64,000 nt of DNA from Sporofaciens musculi. GTDB taxonomy: Bacteria > Bacillota > Clostridia > Lachnospirales > Lachnospiraceae. Below, piece by piece: positions 27,112-35,305 of the stretch. The notes under the pieces were generated by a model, which ran no database searches, was not told the DNA's origin, and was given only the letters and a program-made list of their open reading frames with translations. Location: the NCBI RefSeq assembly GCF_009830285.1, contig NZ_WUQX01000001.1, positions 1,364,501 to 1,428,500 on the forward strand, given 5' to 3'. Positions within the stretch are counted from its first letter, which is position 1. Each line of letters begins with the position of its first letter. A program made the position numbers and the translations under genes.

Positions 27112-28224
27112 ATGGAGTTATATTATTATACCTCAACAGACACTATGAGGTACATCATAGAGAAAGGTGATATCTTTGCAACGAATATCCGCTATATGAA
27201 CGATTCGGAGGAGTATACCAATGGTTTGGAGGAATTATTTCAATTAGCGGGAAATGAAGAATTGGTAAACAAATGGCTAAATGACAGGGGCCGTAACGAT
27301 ATCGGCACAGAAGATATCAAACAGACATTTACCGAGGAAAATTTAGAAAAGTGCAGGAGGAATATGGATTATTACTCCATCTCTTTCTGTCAGAAGAACG
27401 ACTTGCTGAGTCAATGGGCGATCTACGCGAAAGAATCCGGAGTGAGCATAAAGATGAATTTTGAGAATGACTTATACCATTTTTATACGGACAGTGAGGA
27501 GAAGGGGGAAAAATCTCAATGGGAGCTTGCGCCGGAAAAAGTGCTTTATTTTACACGTGATTCGATGGAAGATGAGAAGGATGAGTATGAAAGGCAGGCC
27601 TTTCTGATTTTGGACAAGCTGTATGCCAGGGATTTCAAAGATCAGACGGAGGGGAAGGATGAAGTCTGGAGATATGTGAGTACTTTTGTCAAGCGTTATG
27701 ATTTCTACCAGGAGGCCGAGAGCAGACTGGTCTTCCAGCCGACACAGACTGCGTATTATCCTAGGGTTCAGTATCGAATGGATCAGAAGGTATTAAAGCC
27801 ATATTTGGATATGATATGCAAGGATGGCTGGCCTATATGGGAAATTATGATTGGGCCGGGATTCAACCAACAGGTAGTATATAATAGCGTAGAGCATTTT
27901 CTTAACCATGTAGAGATTAAAGTTGGAATCAGGGATACAGAGGATTATCTGAAACGTATAGAGGAGTACTGGAAACCATATGCGGGTGAATTGAAGGGGA
28001 TTAAAATATATGATGATTTGCATCGTCATATAATGGATGCCAAAGCTGCAAATATGCGCCTGGAAGCCGCCCAGATTGCCTTTGATGAACTGATGCAGCA
28101 GGTGTGCAATTTTATCCAGGAAGATGATGTATGTAGTGAAGGATTGAAAAAGTATATAAAAAGACATCGGTTTATGAATAAGGGGATTGTCCTTTCAAGC
28201 TCAAGTATACCGTTTATATATTAA
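27112..28224 (+). CDS. DUF2971-like protein, last gene of the candidate system
   Basis: The 370-residue protein begins ELYYYTSTDTMRYIIEKGDIFATNIRYMNDSEEYTNG (pattern: Y-Y-T, then NDSEE) and has YSISFCQKNDLLSQWAIYAKESGVSIKM and EAESRLVF. This is the pattern of the DUF2971 family: lYkYt, NDp.E, SFS..nD...W..Ya, and E.E.R. The family has no established biochemical role known to me; an ADP-ribosyltransferase-like fold is a guess from the spacing of these residues. The C-terminal 120 residues are helical and extra. A GGCGGGGTG stretch before ATG and the three-base gap tie it to the receiver-like gene. It may be an effector or sensor of the system. Confidence 0.65.
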   Translation: MELYYYTSTDTMRYIIEKGDIFATNIRYMNDSEEYTNGLEELFQLAGNEELVNKWLNDRGRNDIGTEDIKQTFTEENLEKCRRNMDYYSISFCQKNDLLSQWAIYAKESGVSIKMNFENDLYHFYTDSEEKGEKSQWELAPEKVLYFTRDSMEDEKDEYERQAFLILDKLYARDFKDQTEGKDEVWRYVSTFVKRYDFYQEAESRLVFQPTQTAYYPRVQYRMDQKVLKPYLDMICKDGWPIWEIMIGPGFNQQVVYNSVEHFLNHVEIKVGIRDTEDYLKRIEEYWKPYAGELKGIKIYDDLHRHIMDAKAANMRLEAAQIAFDELMQQVCNFIQEDDVCSEGLKKYIKRHRFMNKGIVLSSSSIPFIY

Positions 28225-28291
28225 GATGTATATGGTGAAGCGGAATTGTGGGAAGGGATTAGATATTTTAAATAAATACATAATGAATAAA

Positions 28292-28323
28292 AAATCGCAG
28301 AGTAGGTTACTCTGCGATTTTTT
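28292..28323 (+). terminator. intrinsic terminator after the candidate system
   Basis: AAATCGCAGAGTA (28292-28304) pairs with TACTCTGCGATTT (28308-28320) around GGT, followed by a run of T. It lies 68 bases after the DUF2971-like gene. The remaining 28324-28500 is very AT-rich and shows no gene. Confidence 0.85.
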
Positions 28324-28526
28324 CGTTCAACAGCATAATTATTATAACCACCTCAATCTCATAAATCAATACTTAATTTACTTTTGTAAAAATTTGGTGC
28401 AAAATCACAAATAAAATATCTGTTTATTTAAGTTTTTTATCAAAATAATCTGTATTTATCTTGGATAATCGTTTGATTTTTCATATTTATTATTTCAAAA
28501 TTTTCGCAGAGTAACCTACTCAGCGA
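28295..28526. repeat. 23-base inverted repeats flanking an AT-rich 230-base segment
   Basis: The 23 bases at 28295-28317 (the terminator stem and loop) occur again as their reverse complement at 28504-28526 with one mismatch. Each copy is itself a hairpin (loops GGT and ACC). The enclosed 186 bases are AT-rich and non-coding. The right copy lies in the leader of the first NusG-like gene, 5 bases before its AGGGG site. This could be a small MITE-like element, or a pair of hairpins used for antitermination. Confidence 0.5.
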
Positions 28527-28541
28527 AAAGAGGGGATTAAA

Positions 28542-29105
28542 ATCTGGTATTTATTGTCCTGCAAAAGACAGGAAGAACAAAAATTATTAACAATATGCAG
28601 AGAAAATCTTCCGAAAAAAGTACTGCACGGCGCATTTGTGCTTACCTATGACAAGATGCGGCGGTATGAGGGAGTCTGGCATCTGGAACGGAAGCTTCTG
28701 TTTCCGGAGTGCATATTTCTGGAAAGCGAACAGGAGGAGGCTCTAACAAAAGAGCTTATACGCTGTGGCTATTTCGCCGGAATCACTGAACAAAAAGACT
28801 GTCTGATTCCAGTAGGGCGGGAGGAGAAAGAATTTCTGAGGAGGCTGTGCGGCAAAGAGCGCCATCTGGGAATGTCCAGAGGGATTATCTGTAAAGGTGT
28901 TCCACAGATTACAGAGGGGCCGCTGAAAGGAATGGAGAATCGAATCCTCAGGATTGACAGGCATAAACGGCTGGCAAGAGTTGAGATTGCAGGAAAGCCA
29001 GATGTTTCGGTCTGTCTTAAGCAGAGGATGGAAGCCGGAACGAAGATGAAGCCGGAGTATCGTTATATTCCGGCGGGACTTGAGATAACGGGGAAGGTTG
29101 TATGA
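28542..29105 (+). CDS. NusG-family specialised antiterminator (UpxY/LoaP-like), start codon lost
   Basis: The frame read from 28542 gives WYLLSCKRQEEQKLLTICRE, the WY start typical of NusG N-domains, and ends in a KOW-like segment, ITEGPLKGMENRILRIDRHKRLARVEI. Such paralogues bind RNA polymerase and let it read through terminators in long polysaccharide operons. The codon in the start position is ATC (28542-28544), six bases after AGGGG, where ATG is expected. TTG at 28554 is the first usual start but is badly spaced and would remove the WY. The stop overlaps the next gene by ATGA. It probably controls the following 12-kb capsule operon, helped by the leader hairpins. Confidence 0.7.
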   Translation: MWYLLSCKRQEEQKLLTICRENLPKKVLHGAFVLTYDKMRRYEGVWHLERKLLFPECIFLESEQEEALTKELIRCGYFAGITEQKDCLIPVGREEKEFLRRLCGKERHLGMSRGIICKGVPQITEGPLKGMENRILRIDRHKRLARVEIAGKPDVSVCLKQRMEAGTKMKPEYRYIPAGLEITGKVV

Positions 29106-29140
29106 AGCAAAAAGGTTTTGGAAAGAGCAAGGATGGGTGC

Positions 29141-29665
29141 ATGAATTGGTATGTAATGCTTACAATTCCAGGCAAAGAACAAAAAGCGGCTGCGCTTTTG
29201 GAGTCTAAGATCAACCGTTCGCTGTGGCGGGATTTTAGGATTCTAAAAAAACAGCAGTTATTCCGCGCCCAGGGAGAGTACCTGCTTTGCAGGAAAGACA
29301 TGTTTCCGGGCTATATTTTTGTATGTACGGAATTTCCGGCAGAGCTGGCGGATGAGCTTAAGAAGGCAAGGCAGTTTCCTCAGATGGTTGGCAGCCAGAC
29401 GGGCGGCCTTGTACCGGTTGAGGATAAGGACCTTCATTTTTTGGAAAATGTATGCGGCAAAGATTTGGCCCATGATATGTTTTTGTCCACAGTTCGGGTG
29501 AATGACGAGGGTTGTGTACAAAGTGCAAGCGGTGCGTTAAAGCCTTATGTGGGCAGGATTACGAGACAGAGGTTAAGGCACAGGTATGTAACGGCAGAGG
29601 TGCCGTTGTTCAATCGACGGGAGAATGTGCTGTTTGGGATTCGGATGGAGGGCGATCCGGTGTAA
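29141..29665 (+). CDS. second NusG-family antiterminator-like protein
   Basis: The product reads NWYVMLTIPGKEQKAAALLE at its start, a NusG N-domain, followed by LCRKDMFPGYIFVCTEFPAE, the central PGYIFV strand of the family, and a short basic C-domain. ATG at 29141 follows AAGGATGGG; an in-frame ATG at 29102 overlaps the previous stop and would add 13 residues. Length about 174 residues fits LoaP/UpxY paralogues. Two such genes in tandem may act together or control different RNA targets. It is followed by the PIG-L gene 53 bases later in the same direction. Confidence 0.75.
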   Translation: MNWYVMLTIPGKEQKAAALLESKINRSLWRDFRILKKQQLFRAQGEYLLCRKDMFPGYIFVCTEFPAELADELKKARQFPQMVGSQTGGLVPVEDKDLHFLENVCGKDLAHDMFLSTVRVNDEGCVQSASGALKPYVGRITRQRLRHRYVTAEVPLFNRRENVLFGIRMEGDPV

Positions 29666-29718
29666 TTGAAAAGATATTCTGTCTAAACGGCAGAATATGA
29701 TATAGGTGGATGATAGAA

Positions 29719-30390
29719 ATGAAATATTTAATTGTTGTGGCGCATCCTGATGATGAAGTTTTAGGCGGAGGCGCGACCATACACAAATTGGTTGGAGAAG
29801 GGCATGAGGTTGCTGTCGCTACAATGGCGAACCGTGCTGCAGCAAGGGCAAATATCTCTGATACCTTGAGCGAAGATCAGAAAGCTTCGATGGAGATTTT
29901 AGGAGTAGAAAAGACATATATTGCTGATTTTCCAAATATCAAAATGAATACAGTTCCACATTTTGAACTGGTTCAGTTTATTGAGTCCTGCATAGAGGAT
30001 TGGAACGCAGAAGCTATCTTCACTCATCATCCTGCTGATACGAATAATGACCATGTTATGACGTCGTATGCAGTCCAGGCAGCCTGTCGTCTATTTCAGA
30101 GAAGAGAGAATCTTCCGGCATTGAAACAGCTCTTATATATGGAGGTCCTATCCTCAACAGAGTGGTCCTTTGATACCTCGGCTAATAGGTTTGCGCCCAA
30201 TCATTTTGTGGAAATCGGCAAAGAGGGAGTTGATATCAAGATTAAAGCGCTCTCTGCTTACAAGGGTGTTATGAGGCCATATCCGCATCCGCGTTCGATA
30301 AAAGCGTTAGAGGGTCTTGCTGCTTATCGCGGAGTGCAGGCTGGATGCAACTATGCAGAGGCTTTTGAATGTGCATTTTCCAGAGGGTAA
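29719..30390 (+). CDS. PIG-L/LmbE-family deacetylase
   Basis: The protein starts KYLIVVAHPDDEVLGGGATI, the zinc-binding AHPDDE motif of the PIG-L family, and has THHPADTNNDHVMTSYAV, with the second zinc-ligand set. These enzymes remove acetyl groups from N-acetyl sugars or their conjugates. ATG at 29719 is well spaced from AGGTGG; the ATG at 29710 is too close to it. The length (about 223 residues) is normal. In a capsule operon it probably deacetylates a nucleotide or lipid-linked amino sugar, perhaps exposing an amine for later decoration by the ATP-grasp enzyme. Confidence 0.85.
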   Translation: MKYLIVVAHPDDEVLGGGATIHKLVGEGHEVAVATMANRAAARANISDTLSEDQKASMEILGVEKTYIADFPNIKMNTVPHFELVQFIESCIEDWNAEAIFTHHPADTNNDHVMTSYAVQAACRLFQRRENLPALKQLLYMEVLSSTEWSFDTSANRFAPNHFVEIGKEGVDIKIKALSAYKGVMRPYPHPRSIKALEGLAAYRGVQAGCNYAEAFECAFSRG

Positions 30391-30393
30391 GGT

Positions 30394-31095
30394 ATGCAAA
30401 TAAAAGAGTATGAAAAAATAAAAAGAGTGTTTGATATTGTGATTTCTGTATGCGCAATCATTGTGTCATCTCCAATATGGCTCATTGGAATCGTCGGTAT
30501 TTTAATCAGTGATCCTGGGCCAATTTTTTATATGGCGAACAGGGTAGGAAAAAATAATAAACAATTTAAGATGTTCAAGTTCAGGTCCATGAGAGTTTTG
30601 AAAAATTCTAAGAGGGGCAGCGAAGCATCCCTTAGGCCGGAGACAGACAGAATCTTTCCATGGGGTAAGATTATTAGGAAACTGAAGATTGATGAGCTGC
30701 CTCAATTTCTAAACATCTTTATAGGCGATATGTCTGTGGTGGGACCTCGTCCTGTTGCAAAAGACCAGATGAATATTTTTAGAATTGGCAGATACGATAT
30801 TGCAAAACAAGTGAAGCCAGGGATTACAGGACCGGCTGCATTATATGATTACATATACGGCGACCAGTTTGAGGAGGCAGATATTGACGAATATATGGAG
30901 AAGGTTCTGCCAATAAGAAGGGAACTTGAAATCGTGTATGTGAAGAAGCAGGGATTCATGTTTGATACCTGGATATTTTTTGAGACTGCGCGGTGTATTC
31001 TTTGCAGCCTGGTTGGAAAAGAGAATGTAAGACTGCTTAAGAAGTTGGTTAAAATGGCGCAGGAGAGCGATTCAGAGTTAAGGGAGAATTTTTAG
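30394..31095 (+). CDS. initiating sugar transferase (undecaprenyl-phosphate sugar phosphotransferase)
   Basis: The 233-residue protein is a bacterial sugar transferase of the short type. It has one hydrophobic N-terminal segment (VFDIVISVCAIIVSSPIWLIG), the PIFYMANRVGKNNKQFKMFKFRSM block, and the catalytic region LKIDELPQFLNIFIGDMSVVGPRP. It transfers a sugar-1-phosphate to undecaprenyl phosphate and so starts each capsule repeat unit at the membrane. It lacks the four-helix N-domain of WbaP/WcaJ-size enzymes. Three bases separate it from the PIG-L gene, and its stop overlaps the GTG of the next gene. Confidence 0.9.
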   Translation: MQIKEYEKIKRVFDIVISVCAIIVSSPIWLIGIVGILISDPGPIFYMANRVGKNNKQFKMFKFRSMRVLKNSKRGSEASLRPETDRIFPWGKIIRKLKIDELPQFLNIFIGDMSVVGPRPVAKDQMNIFRIGRYDIAKQVKPGITGPAALYDYIYGDQFEEADIDEYMEKVLPIRRELEIVYVKKQGFMFDTWIFFETARCILCSLVGKENVRLLKKLVKMAQESDSELRENF

Positions 31096-31943
31096 TGAAG
31101 GTATTGGTTACGGGAGCTTCCGGAATGATTGGGAGTTATCTTGTTCGAGAGCTTCTCGATAAAGGCTTTGATGTTATAGGAATAGAACGGTCCAAAAGAA
31201 AAATGATGAATGACAGGTATATTCACCACATGGTTGACCTTGGTGACAGAGAAGCTTTGACTGCAATTATAAGCGGTTCACAGCCTGACCGTATTATACA
31301 TCTGGCGGCTCTTGCCCATTCTGTGGATGGAAAGGAATATACCTGGGATAGATACAAATATCTAAATGTGGACTGTGCAAAGAATGTTTTTTCGGCTGCC
31401 GGACAAATTCCGGTGCTGTTTATCAGTACAGTGGATGTGTTTGGATTTACTAGGGGGATTGTGAGTGCAGACACAGAACCTCGTCCGGTATCGTTTTATG
31501 CCAAGTCAAAAATGATGGCAGAAGAAGAATGTAAGAAGTTAGACAATTTTGATATCTTCCGTTTTTCACCGGTCTACACAGACGAGGTGAAGCGGGATAT
31601 CCAGAAACGGTATTATTTGAAATATCCTAAGATCGCATACCTGATTGGTAAAGGAAGCGAGTATGAGATACTGAATATTAAGAGGGCTGTGGAGTCTATG
31701 GTCATTTGGTGTGGCAGAAGGCCGGAAAATAAGATAAGAATTATCAAGGATCAGAAGCGGATGAGTACAAGGGAGTATATCAAAGCAGAGAAAAAATCCG
31801 GACGGGCGAAGGTAGTGCTCTATGTGCCAAGATGGATGGCCAGGTGTGGGTATGTGTTTATTAAGAAAATTACTGGTGAAAACAAGTATACATATTTATT
31901 AAATAAAGCGGTGTTTCCGCTTAGAACACGGGATAGGGAGTAA
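31095..31943 (+). CDS. NAD-dependent epimerase/dehydratase-family protein
   Basis: The 282-residue protein has the NAD-binding GASGMIGSYLV motif (residues 7-17), a HLAALAHSVDG loop, and the SDR catalytic set S-T-V-D-V-F and Y-A-K-S-K (FYAKSKMMAEEE). It should modify a nucleotide sugar by epimerisation or dehydration. GTG at 31095 overlaps the previous TAG by one base. It is shorter than GalE-type enzymes (about 330), so a reduced C-terminal substrate domain is likely. Its product is presumably one of the capsule sugars. Confidence 0.82.
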   Translation: MKVLVTGASGMIGSYLVRELLDKGFDVIGIERSKRKMMNDRYIHHMVDLGDREALTAIISGSQPDRIIHLAALAHSVDGKEYTWDRYKYLNVDCAKNVFSAAGQIPVLFISTVDVFGFTRGIVSADTEPRPVSFYAKSKMMAEEECKKLDNFDIFRFSPVYTDEVKRDIQKRYYLKYPKIAYLIGKGSEYEILNIKRAVESMVIWCGRRPENKIRIIKDQKRMSTREYIKAEKKSGRAKVVLYVPRWMARCGYVFIKKITGENKYTYLLNKAVFPLRTRDRE

Positions 31944-31952
31944 AGATTTAAT

Positions 31953-33125
31953 ATGAGCCTTAATGAGATTGCAAAGGGAAAAAGAGTTTTGATTCTTGAA
32001 GGGTATTGTAAACAGTGTCTCCCTTTTATACGTGGATTTAAGAAATTAGGGTGTGAAGTGACAGTATTATGTCACACAAAACTTGACTGTGGATATGTGT
32101 CCAGATTGCCGGATCATAGGATAATTGGAATCTGTGATTTAAAACGGCCGAAAGAATCTGAGCAGTATATAATCAAGCTTATCAAGACTGGAAAATTTGA
32201 TCTTGTTTACCCTCTGTTTGATTTTTCTGCCAGAATTCTTGCTCATAATAAAGAAAAATTATCAAAGTACGCAGTCATATATGCGAATGAAAAAGATATA
32301 TTTGACAGAGCCAATGACAAAAATGAAGTGATGAGAGTCTGTATGAAGAATCATATTCCTTGTCCGAGGACGCTTTTTGATGTGAAGACGATGAGGGAGA
32401 TTGAAGCTGGTCATCTGGAGTTTCCGATTATTATCAAGCCCAGGCGGATGTATGGTGCACGCGGATACCACAGATTCGATAGTTTAGATGAGATGTACAG
32501 ATATGTGAGGCAAAGAGGAATCAACCTTTCAGATTATGTCGTCCAGGAGTTTATACCGGAAGGAAGCAGGGTGATGGGGGCAAATATTTTTATTAACCAT
32601 GAGGGTAAGATTAAGAGCTCCTATCTCTACATATGCGAACATGTCTATCCAGAGGATGGTGGAACAAGTACGCTTAATGCCATTCTCGAAAGAGATGATA
32701 TCCGAAAAAACTGTGAACGGCTAGTCAAGCTGATGAAACTTCGTGGAGAGGTTGGCGTTGACCTGATGCTTGACAGCAGGGACAATATTGGTAAAGTCAT
32801 AGAAATTAATGTCAGACCGGTTCACGGTGTAGCGGTTGGATTTTTCTTTGGTGTCGATAATGCCAGGCAGGTGATGGAGGATGCATATGATCTGCCTGTA
32901 ACGAGAATGAAGATTAATCGGACAGACACAGCGGTCAGGATTGGTCAGACAGATATACTCTGGTTTTTGAAGTCACCGGATAGATTTAGGAGAAGTCCCA
33001 GAAAATTGGGATATAAGCATGTAAAAGAGCAGATGTTTTTTTGGGATGATCCGCTTCCATGGTTAGCATTTTTAATCAGCGGTGTAAAAGATTATAGAAA
33101 AAAGATGTTAGAGAAAACGCAGTAA
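31953..33125 (+). CDS. ATP-grasp ligase
   Basis: The 390-residue protein has an ATP-grasp core: FPIIIKPRRMYGARGYHRF (lysine and glycine-rich loop, about residues 153-171), YVVQEFIPEGSR (about 197-208), and the metal-binding VIEINVRPVHG (about 288-298, with EINVRP). ATP-grasp ligases join a carboxylate to an amine or thiol through an acyl phosphate. In this operon, next to an opine-type dehydrogenase, it may attach an amino acid or opine to an amino sugar. The carboxyl-phosphate-synthase-like start KGKRVLILEGYCKQCLPFIRG is the pre-ATP-grasp domain. Substrates are inferred. Confidence 0.8.
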   Translation: MSLNEIAKGKRVLILEGYCKQCLPFIRGFKKLGCEVTVLCHTKLDCGYVSRLPDHRIIGICDLKRPKESEQYIIKLIKTGKFDLVYPLFDFSARILAHNKEKLSKYAVIYANEKDIFDRANDKNEVMRVCMKNHIPCPRTLFDVKTMREIEAGHLEFPIIIKPRRMYGARGYHRFDSLDEMYRYVRQRGINLSDYVVQEFIPEGSRVMGANIFINHEGKIKSSYLYICEHVYPEDGGTSTLNAILERDDIRKNCERLVKLMKLRGEVGVDLMLDSRDNIGKVIEINVRPVHGVAVGFFFGVDNARQVMEDAYDLPVTRMKINRTDTAVRIGQTDILWFLKSPDRFRRSPRKLGYKHVKEQMFFWDDPLPWLAFLISGVKDYRKKMLEKTQ

Positions 33126-33165
33126 AAGGCTGTGTAAATAAAAGATTAAAGGAGATAAGAATAAG

Positions 33166-34398
33166 ATGAAAAACGACATGAGTTATTTGAAGGAGATGCC
33201 CATCGCGGTATTGGGCGGTGGAGCAGTTGGGAAGACAGTAGCGGCAGACTGCAAGCTTGCAGGACGCGAAGTGCGCTTATATTCTCGAAGCGAAAAGTCT
33301 ATTGCAGGGCTTGAAAAGAGTGGTATTCTGTTGGATGGGGTACAGCATAGTCTGTATGGTTTTGAGCGTTCCGGTAAGGCTTATATGGATGTTGTCAGCA
33401 CAGATATGGAGAAAGTTGTGAAGGGAGCCGGATTGATTATCATCAGTATTCCCGCCCATGGGCATGAGCATTATCTGAAAACTCTTGTTCCCCTTCTGGA
33501 AGACGGACAAGTAATTCATGTATTTACGGACAATTACGCCAGTTTACTTCTACGCAGGTATATGAGAGAAATGGGATGTAATAAGAAGGTTATTGTGGGC
33601 GGATGGGGTTCAGCGCCTTATGGAACACGTATTGAAAAAATCGGCGGTTATATGATGCCACATGTGGGTGCTAAGTACCGTGCAATTACTCTGCGCGGTG
33701 CATGCCAGCCCATGACAGACATAGATGATTTTCTGGAGTCCGCCAAGTATCTGCCTGCTATGGATGCAATTACACAGGGCGACGGACCTGTAGCCGGTGA
33801 TACAATGCTCGATATTGGCTTTTCCAATGTCAATCCAGTAATCCATGTTCCGGCATCTATTTTGGGTGTTTCCAGTATGGAGAACTGGTCGTCGGTGTAT
33901 GGAAATGAGCCAGATTCCTACTCGATGTATTCCCATGGTCTTTGTCCGTCCATTGCACGTGTACAGTACCAGTTTTATCAGGAAGAAAAGGCAATCGCTG
34001 ATGCTATTGGCGTCAAAGTGCCAAAATATGAGTATGAGATGTTCTTCTCCAGAAGAACCATTCTTACACAGGAGTACATGGGATTGGATGAAAACGGCAA
34101 GGACAATGTGGTGTTCCCTCTGGATAAGCCATGTAATGAAGGAAATGTAGGACCAAACACCATTGACCACCGTTATTTTACAGAGGATATTCCGGTTGGA
34201 TGCAAGATATATCATGATCTAGGCGTGAAGTTTGGTGTATCGACACCGATTATTGATTGCATGATTATTCTTGGCGGCGCTATGCATGAGAAAAACTTCT
34301 TTACGGACACTAAATACGACTTGGATTATCTTGGGATTGGACACATGAGTAAGGAAGAATTGCTGAAATATCTGTATACCGGAGAGTACACGGAATAA
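33166..34398 (+). CDS. octopine/nopaline dehydrogenase-family protein
   Basis: The 410-residue protein has an N-terminal NAD(P)-binding fold, IAVLGGGAVGKTVAADC (residues 12-28), and the C-terminal domain of octopine/opine dehydrogenases, including NVNPVIHVPASILG with the conserved N-x-N-P and H. Family members reductively condense an amino acid with a 2-oxo acid to an N-(1-carboxyalkyl) amino acid. Placement between an ATP-grasp ligase and glycosyltransferases is unusual and suggests that an opine-like group decorates the polysaccharide. AGGAGAT precedes ATG. The gene is intact and codon use resembles the neighbours. Confidence 0.8.
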   Translation: MKNDMSYLKEMPIAVLGGGAVGKTVAADCKLAGREVRLYSRSEKSIAGLEKSGILLDGVQHSLYGFERSGKAYMDVVSTDMEKVVKGAGLIIISIPAHGHEHYLKTLVPLLEDGQVIHVFTDNYASLLLRRYMREMGCNKKVIVGGWGSAPYGTRIEKIGGYMMPHVGAKYRAITLRGACQPMTDIDDFLESAKYLPAMDAITQGDGPVAGDTMLDIGFSNVNPVIHVPASILGVSSMENWSSVYGNEPDSYSMYSHGLCPSIARVQYQFYQEEKAIADAIGVKVPKYEYEMFFSRRTILTQEYMGLDENGKDNVVFPLDKPCNEGNVGPNTIDHRYFTEDIPVGCKIYHDLGVKFGVSTPIIDCMIILGGAMHEKNFFTDTKYDLDYLGIGHMSKEELLKYLYTGEYTE

Positions 34399-34434
34399 AA
34401 TTGCGGATGAAATCAGATTAAAAGGAATAAAGAT

Positions 34435-35292
34435 ATGGCGGATTTGACAGCTATCGTTCTTACAAAGGATGAGGAAAAGAATATTGATAAATGTTTAAAA
34501 TCTATTCAGGGGTTTGCAAAAAGAATAGTTGTCGTGGACAGCGGCAGCACAGACAGAACGATGGAGGTTGCCAAAAAATATGGAGCAGACGTTTATCAGC
34601 ATCCCTTCGAGAATTATGCCAGGCAGTTTAACTGGGGAATTGATGAGACATGTATTGATACGAAGTGGGTACTCCGTTTGGATGCTGATGAGCGTTTTAC
34701 ACCAGAACTTTGTACACGGTTAGAGAAGGAATGTAAGAGCCACGAACATGACGATGTAAATGGATTTGTTCTGGAAGCATGGCTGTATTTCATGGGAAGG
34801 CGTTTGAAATATGGCGGAAGCAGAAAGAAAAAGCTGATGGTGTTCAAAACAGGGATAGGACGCATAGAAGATCGAAAGATGGACGAGCACACGATTCTGT
34901 CTGAAGGGCGGACGAAAGAGATAAAAGAAAAGTTCCTCCATTATGATTATAAAGATCTGAACACCTATGTCAAAAAGTTGAACTGGTATGCTGTCAGGGA
35001 GATGCAGGATTATATGGAGGACAGGTTTTACGAATTCGGATTTGATGGTGCTGACAAAGAGATTAATTCAATTCGTGCCAAGAAAACCAGATATTATCGT
35101 TTTCCGATGTTCCTTAGATGCTGGCTTTATTTTATATATGCCTATATCTTTTGCGGTAATTGTCTGAACGGCAAAGAGGGCTTCATATATTCGTTCCTTT
35201 ACCATTTGTATTACAGAATCCTTGTGGATGCAAAGATATTCGAGCAGATAAAATTTCCTAAAAAGCTTGAGAAGACAGGAGATTTGAAATGA
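34435..35292 (+). CDS. family 2 glycosyltransferase (WaaE/KdtX-like)
   Basis: The protein starts LTAIVLTKDEEKNIDKCLKS and has VVDSGSTDRT and VLRLDADERF (the DxD site), the signature of GT2 enzymes in the lipopolysaccharide core KdtX/WaaE branch. It transfers a sugar from a nucleotide donor in building the repeat unit on the inner membrane face. The C-terminal part has an amphipathic and a hydrophobic stretch (RCWLYFIYAYIFCGNCLNG) that may touch the membrane. AAAGGAATAAAG precedes ATG. Donor and acceptor are not readable. Confidence 0.85.
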   Translation: MADLTAIVLTKDEEKNIDKCLKSIQGFAKRIVVVDSGSTDRTMEVAKKYGADVYQHPFENYARQFNWGIDETCIDTKWVLRLDADERFTPELCTRLEKECKSHEHDDVNGFVLEAWLYFMGRRLKYGGSRKKKLMVFKTGIGRIEDRKMDEHTILSEGRTKEIKEKFLHYDYKDLNTYVKKLNWYAVREMQDYMEDRFYEFGFDGADKEINSIRAKKTRYYRFPMFLRCWLYFIYAYIFCGNCLNGKEGFIYSFLYHLYYRILVDAKIFEQIKFPKKLEKTGDLK

Positions 35293-35305
35293 CATATAAG
35301 AAAAA

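Noticed and set aside
28187..28414. 75-codon frame after the DUF2971-like gene
   Set aside because: It overlaps the end of that gene and runs across a perfect terminator hairpin; no ribosome site.
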